Shown here piece after piece: positions 61,457-64,000 of a stretch of 64,000 nt of DNA. This DNA is from Streptomyces sp. NBC_00271 (GTDB lineage: Bacteria; Actinomycetota; Actinomycetes; Streptomycetales; Streptomycetaceae). A model generated the notes under the pieces. That model ran no database searches. It saw only the letters and a list, made by a program, of their open reading frames with translations, and was not told the origin of the DNA. A program made the translations under genes and the position numbers. The stretch is taken from contig NZ_CP108070.1 in NCBI RefSeq assembly GCF_036178845.1, forward strand, positions 7,316,001-7,380,000. The letters are read 5' to 3'. Position 1 is the stretch's first letter, and each line of letters begins with the position of its first letter.

Positions 61457-61488
61457 CCAACATCGCCCTCGAAGGGAGGCAGCCATGA
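61453..61488 (+). CDS. Eleven-codon bridging ORF between cpaF and tadB
   Basis: The ORF MTNIALEGRQP starts inside the cpaF stop (ATGA) and stops inside the tadB start (ATGA). It contains the GGGAGG ribosome site of tadB. It may only reflect dense packing, or it may couple the two genes by reinitiation. Confidence 0.35.
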   Translation: MTNIALEGRQP

Positions 61489-62426
61489 ACGACCCCGCAC
61501 TCCTCGCCCTCGGCGCCACCGTGCTGTGCGGCACCCTCGCCGTCGCGGGCGTCCACATGTACGCCTCGGGCCGTGCCCAGCGCCAGGCCCTCGTCGACCG
61601 CCTCTCCGGCGGCGGCCCGCTGCGCACCGCGGCCGGCCGCGTACGCCGTTTCGCCGCGATCGACCGCCGACTGCGCCGCACCCGCCTCGGCCGGACGATC
61701 CACCTGCGCCTGTCGGCGACGGGCCTGGACGTGACGGCGGGGGAGTTCGCCACGTACGTCACCGCCGTCGTCGTCGCGCTGTGGCTGATCGCAGCGTCGG
61801 TGTTGGCCCCCTTCTTCGGTCCGATCGCCGCCCTCGTGGGCGTGTGGAGCGCGGCCATCTTCCTCAACTGGCAGCGCCAGAAACGCATCGAGGCCTTCAT
61901 CGGTCAACTCCCCGACGTGGCCCGCCTGCTGGCCAACGCGACCGCCGCGGGACTGGCCCTGCGGACGGCACTGGCGATGGCGGCGGAGGAGCTCGAAGCC
62001 CCCGCGGGCGAGGAACTCGCGCACGTGGCAGATCAGTTGATGCTGGGCCGCACCATCGACGACGCCCTCGGTGAACTCTCCGAACGCCTCCCGTCCCGTG
62101 AGCTGATCGTCCTCGTCACGACCCTGGTCCTCGCCAACAAGGCGGGCGGTTCGGTCGTCAGCTCCCTGCGCAACCTCACCCACACCCTGGAGGACCGCAA
62201 GGAGACCCGCCGCGAGGTCCGCACCATGCTCTCCGAGGTCAACGCCACCGCCTTCACGGTCCCGATGCTCGGTCTGGGCTCGCTGCTCCTGATCAACTCC
62301 TCGAACGAGGGCGCCCTCGCCCGCGTCACCGGCTCCGGCCTCGGCCAGACCCTCGTCCTGATCTCGCTGGGCCTCTACACCGTCGGCTTCTTCGTCATCC
62401 GCCGCCTCGGCAAGATCGAAGTCTGA
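61485..62426 (+). CDS. tadB: Flp pilus inner-membrane platform protein TadB
   Basis: The protein is 313 residues: an N-terminal helix (6-28), two helices around 95-130, the cytoplasmic T2SSF domain (about 140-265; FIGQLPDVARLLANATAAGLALRTALAMAAEEL and LDRK-like LEDRKETRREVRTMLSE), and a C-terminal helix pair. GSPF-fold proteins of this type form the platform on which the ATPase acts. Confidence 0.92.
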   Translation: MNDPALLALGATVLCGTLAVAGVHMYASGRAQRQALVDRLSGGGPLRTAAGRVRRFAAIDRRLRRTRLGRTIHLRLSATGLDVTAGEFATYVTAVVVALWLIAASVLAPFFGPIAALVGVWSAAIFLNWQRQKRIEAFIGQLPDVARLLANATAAGLALRTALAMAAEELEAPAGEELAHVADQLMLGRTIDDALGELSERLPSRELIVLVTTLVLANKAGGSVVSSLRNLTHTLEDRKETRREVRTMLSEVNATAFTVPMLGLGSLLLINSSNEGALARVTGSGLGQTLVLISLGLYTVGFFVIRRLGKIEV

Positions 62427-62442
62427 GAGAGGAGGGGTCACG

Positions 62443-63333
62443 TTGCTCGCGCTGCTGCTCGCCCTCCTGACGGCCGGGGCCGTCGCGGGCGCCCTGCTGG
62501 GCATCCGCATGATCCGCGCCGACGCCAAACTCCCGAGCGACCTCGCGCTCGCCCTGGAGGTCGGCGGAACCCGCGTCTCCACGGCCGAGTCCGCCGTCGA
62601 CCGCCTCGGCATGCGCTTCGCGCCCACGGTCCTGCGCCTGATGGGCCCCCGCCGCGTCGAGGCCAAACGCCGCCGCATCGACATGGCGGGCAACCCCGGC
62701 GGCCTGACCCTCAACCGCTACGCCGCCCGCCGCGCGGTGTACGGCGTCTTCGGCGTCGTACTCGGCCTCGTCTTCCTCTCCAACGGCCAGCTCCTGTTCG
62801 CCGTCCTCACCCTGACCTTCGGGCTCGTCGCTGCCGACGCCCTCATCTGGCAGGCCGTCCGTGAACGCAAGGAGGTCATCGACCGCACCCTCCCCGACTT
62901 CCTCGACGTCCTCGCGGTCGTGGTCTCGGCGGGCCTCGGCTTCCGCCAGGCGCTGGACCGGGTCGCGGAGAAGTACGAGGGCCCCTGGGCGGACGAACTG
63001 CGCATCACGCTGCGCCAGATGGACATGGGCGTCAGCCGCCGCCAGGCCTTCGACGAACTGCGCAAGCGCAACTCCTCCGAGCAGGTCGCGCAGTTCGTCT
63101 CGGCGTTGCAGCAGGGCGAGGAGCTGGGTTCCCCCATCGCCGAGACCCTCATCCAACTCGCCACGGACATGCGCCGCACGGACGCCCAGAACGCCCGCCG
63201 CCGTGCCGCCAAGACCATCCCCAAGGCGACGATGGTGACCCTCGTCTTCATGCTCCCGGCGACGATGATCCTGATCGCCACGGGCATGTTCCTGGGGTCG
63301 GGCACGAACTTCGGTTCGATCCTGGGTCGCTGA
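62443..63333 (+). CDS. tadC: Flp pilus inner-membrane platform protein TadC
   Basis: The protein is 296 residues from a TTG start 5 nt after GGAGGGG. It has an N-terminal helix, two central helices (about 100-130), the T2SSF domain (about 145-265; DRTLPDFLDVLAVVVSAGLGFRQALDRVAEKY and FDELRKRNSSEQVAQFVSALQQGEELGS) and a final helix. It pairs with TadB. Its stop overlaps the next gene by one nucleotide (TGATG). Confidence 0.92.
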   Translation: MLALLLALLTAGAVAGALLGIRMIRADAKLPSDLALALEVGGTRVSTAESAVDRLGMRFAPTVLRLMGPRRVEAKRRRIDMAGNPGGLTLNRYAARRAVYGVFGVVLGLVFLSNGQLLFAVLTLTFGLVAADALIWQAVRERKEVIDRTLPDFLDVLAVVVSAGLGFRQALDRVAEKYEGPWADELRITLRQMDMGVSRRQAFDELRKRNSSEQVAQFVSALQQGEELGSPIAETLIQLATDMRRTDAQNARRRAAKTIPKATMVTLVFMLPATMILIATGMFLGSGTNFGSILGR

Positions 63334-64000
63334 TGACCAGCCGCCGTACTCCCCTGCCGAGGCCGTCACCGACCTGGACGCTTCCTCAGTGGCTGTCACA
63401 GCCCCCGCCGTGGCTGACCCGGCTGTGGGCGCGACGGCACCTCGCGAGCACCGAGGACGGCTATCTGGCCGACGACGCTCCGGCCCCCGGAAGCGTCCGC
63501 CTCCAGCTCAACGCCCTCCAGGCACTGTGCCGCCAGGCTTTCGGCGTCCGCCTCGCCGCGATCGCGATCGGCGCCCCCTTCGCGATGACCAACGCCGTGA
63601 ACGGCCCGCCCCGCTACACGGTCCTGGCCGCCGCCGTCCTCGGCGTCATGGGCTCGTACGCCATGCTCAGGGACTGGGAGCGGTTCGGCCCCCGGCTCCT
63701 CGCGCACCCCGGCCTCATGGCCGTGGACCTGACCTTCGGCGCGGTCCTGCTCCTGACGGCGTCCCCCGCGTCCCCCCTCGCGTACGCGACGGTCTGCACC
63801 CCGCTTCTGGCAGGCCTGCTGTACGGCTGGCGCGGCTCGGGCATCTTCACCGGCCTGCAGCTGATCGTGCTGGTGACGGTGTACAGGGCCTGGCAACACC
63901 ACCCGGGGGCCGGCGCCAGCACCCTCCTCGTCGCGGGCTTCTGCGTCGGCGCCGGCATCATCGGCGTCACCCTGCGAAACCTGATGTTCCGCTTCGGTAC
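63333..64000 (+). CDS. Membrane protein, N-terminal part (possible sensor histidine kinase)
   Basis: The gene starts at ATG 63333 and runs off the right edge after 222 codons. A Pro/Trp-rich cytoplasmic start (WTLPQWLSQPPPWLTRLW, about residues 15-32) is followed by about six hydrophobic helices (about 75-215), and the visible part ends in RNLMFRFG. This is the layout of actinobacterial sensor kinases with a multi-helix input domain, but no kinase motif is within the window. Coupling to tadC makes it part of the pilus operon. Confidence 0.6.
   Translation, partial: MTSRRTPLPRPSPTWTLPQWLSQPPPWLTRLWARRHLASTEDGYLADDAPAPGSVRLQLNALQALCRQAFGVRLAAIAIGAPFAMTNAVNGPPRYTVLAAAVLGVMGSYAMLRDWERFGPRLLAHPGLMAVDLTFGAVLLLTASPASPLAYATVCTPLLAGLLYGWRGSGIFTGLQLIVLVTVYRAWQHHPGAGASTLLVAGFCVGAGIIGVTLRNLMFRFG

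Noticed and set aside
1..64000. Mobile elements, integrase, att sites, plasmid or replication origin signals
   Set aside because: No transposase, integrase, phage structural gene, tRNA-linked repeat or DnaA-box cluster was seen on either strand.

Overview
The window is a stretch of a Streptomyces-type actinobacterial chromosome. The evidence is very high G+C with G/C-rich third codon positions, frequent GTG and TTG starts, ATGA/GTGA gene overlaps, a mycothiol pathway enzyme (Mca), a DUF4307 protein, a GTP-type PEP carboxykinase and a DasR-type operator in front of a chitinase. No rRNA, tRNA, insertion sequence, prophage or CRISPR array was seen.

Layout. (1) 1-2811: end of a catalase-like gene, greA, a DUF4307 gene, mca and a small membrane protein. 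(2) 2923-9214: a three-gene minus-strand module of a membrane-spanning NB-ARC/TPR protein, a TPR protein with a decayed P-loop domain, and a CHAT-like protein that has lost its catalytic cysteine. It resembles an NLR-style signalling or conflict system. (3) 9351-11381: a YyaL/SPATA20 protein. (4) 11584-18272: an exopolysaccharide-type cluster of a processive GT2, a GT39 membrane transferase, a Dol-P-Man-synthase-like/GtrA fusion and a secreted copper-radical oxidase. (5) 18259-24227: a Mut7-C protein, a DHA2 exporter with its TetR regulator and a promoter/operator, a hemolysin III protein, and pckG. (6) 24495-32667: a complete dTDP-L-rhamnose gene set (rmlA, C, B, D) interrupted by a secreted 726-residue collagen-like protein with a 72-bp repeat. 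It is flanked by an operon for an anchored TPR protein and a glycosyltransferase-methyltransferase fusion. (7) 33045-36719: a helical protein, an alanine-type aminotransferase, an anchored Ser/Thr-rich protein and a secreted serine protease. (8) 36741-43674: a probable D-amino-acid catabolic locus (N-acyl-D-amino-acid deacylase, D-serine dehydratase-like enzyme, PfkB kinase, IclR regulator, RidA, GntP permease) around a shared palindrome. (9) 43725-48372: small proteins, an M14 carboxypeptidase, and a SigE-family sigma factor with a His-rich anchored partner. (10) 48385-54065: a looser region of hypothetical genes including a WXG-type protein with a lysozyme-like domain followed by a lipoprotein. 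(11) 54305-56023: a GH18 chitinase under a DasR-like site. (12) 56373-64000: a Tad/Flp pilus operon (CpaB, CpaE-TadE fusion, TadE-like, CpaF, TadB, TadC) running into the first part of a membrane protein.

The strongest candidates for undescribed biology are four. First, the collagen-like protein inside the rhamnose locus, possibly a rhamnosylated surface glycoprotein by analogy with BclA. Second, the NB-ARC/TPR/pseudo-CHAT module. Third, the CpaE ATPase fused to a pseudopilin with a prepilin-peptidase-type site exactly at the junction, together with tiny ATGA-linked ORFs bridging pilus genes. Fourth, the WXG/lysozyme-like/lipoprotein trio. All functions are inferred from sequence reading alone; no database search was run.
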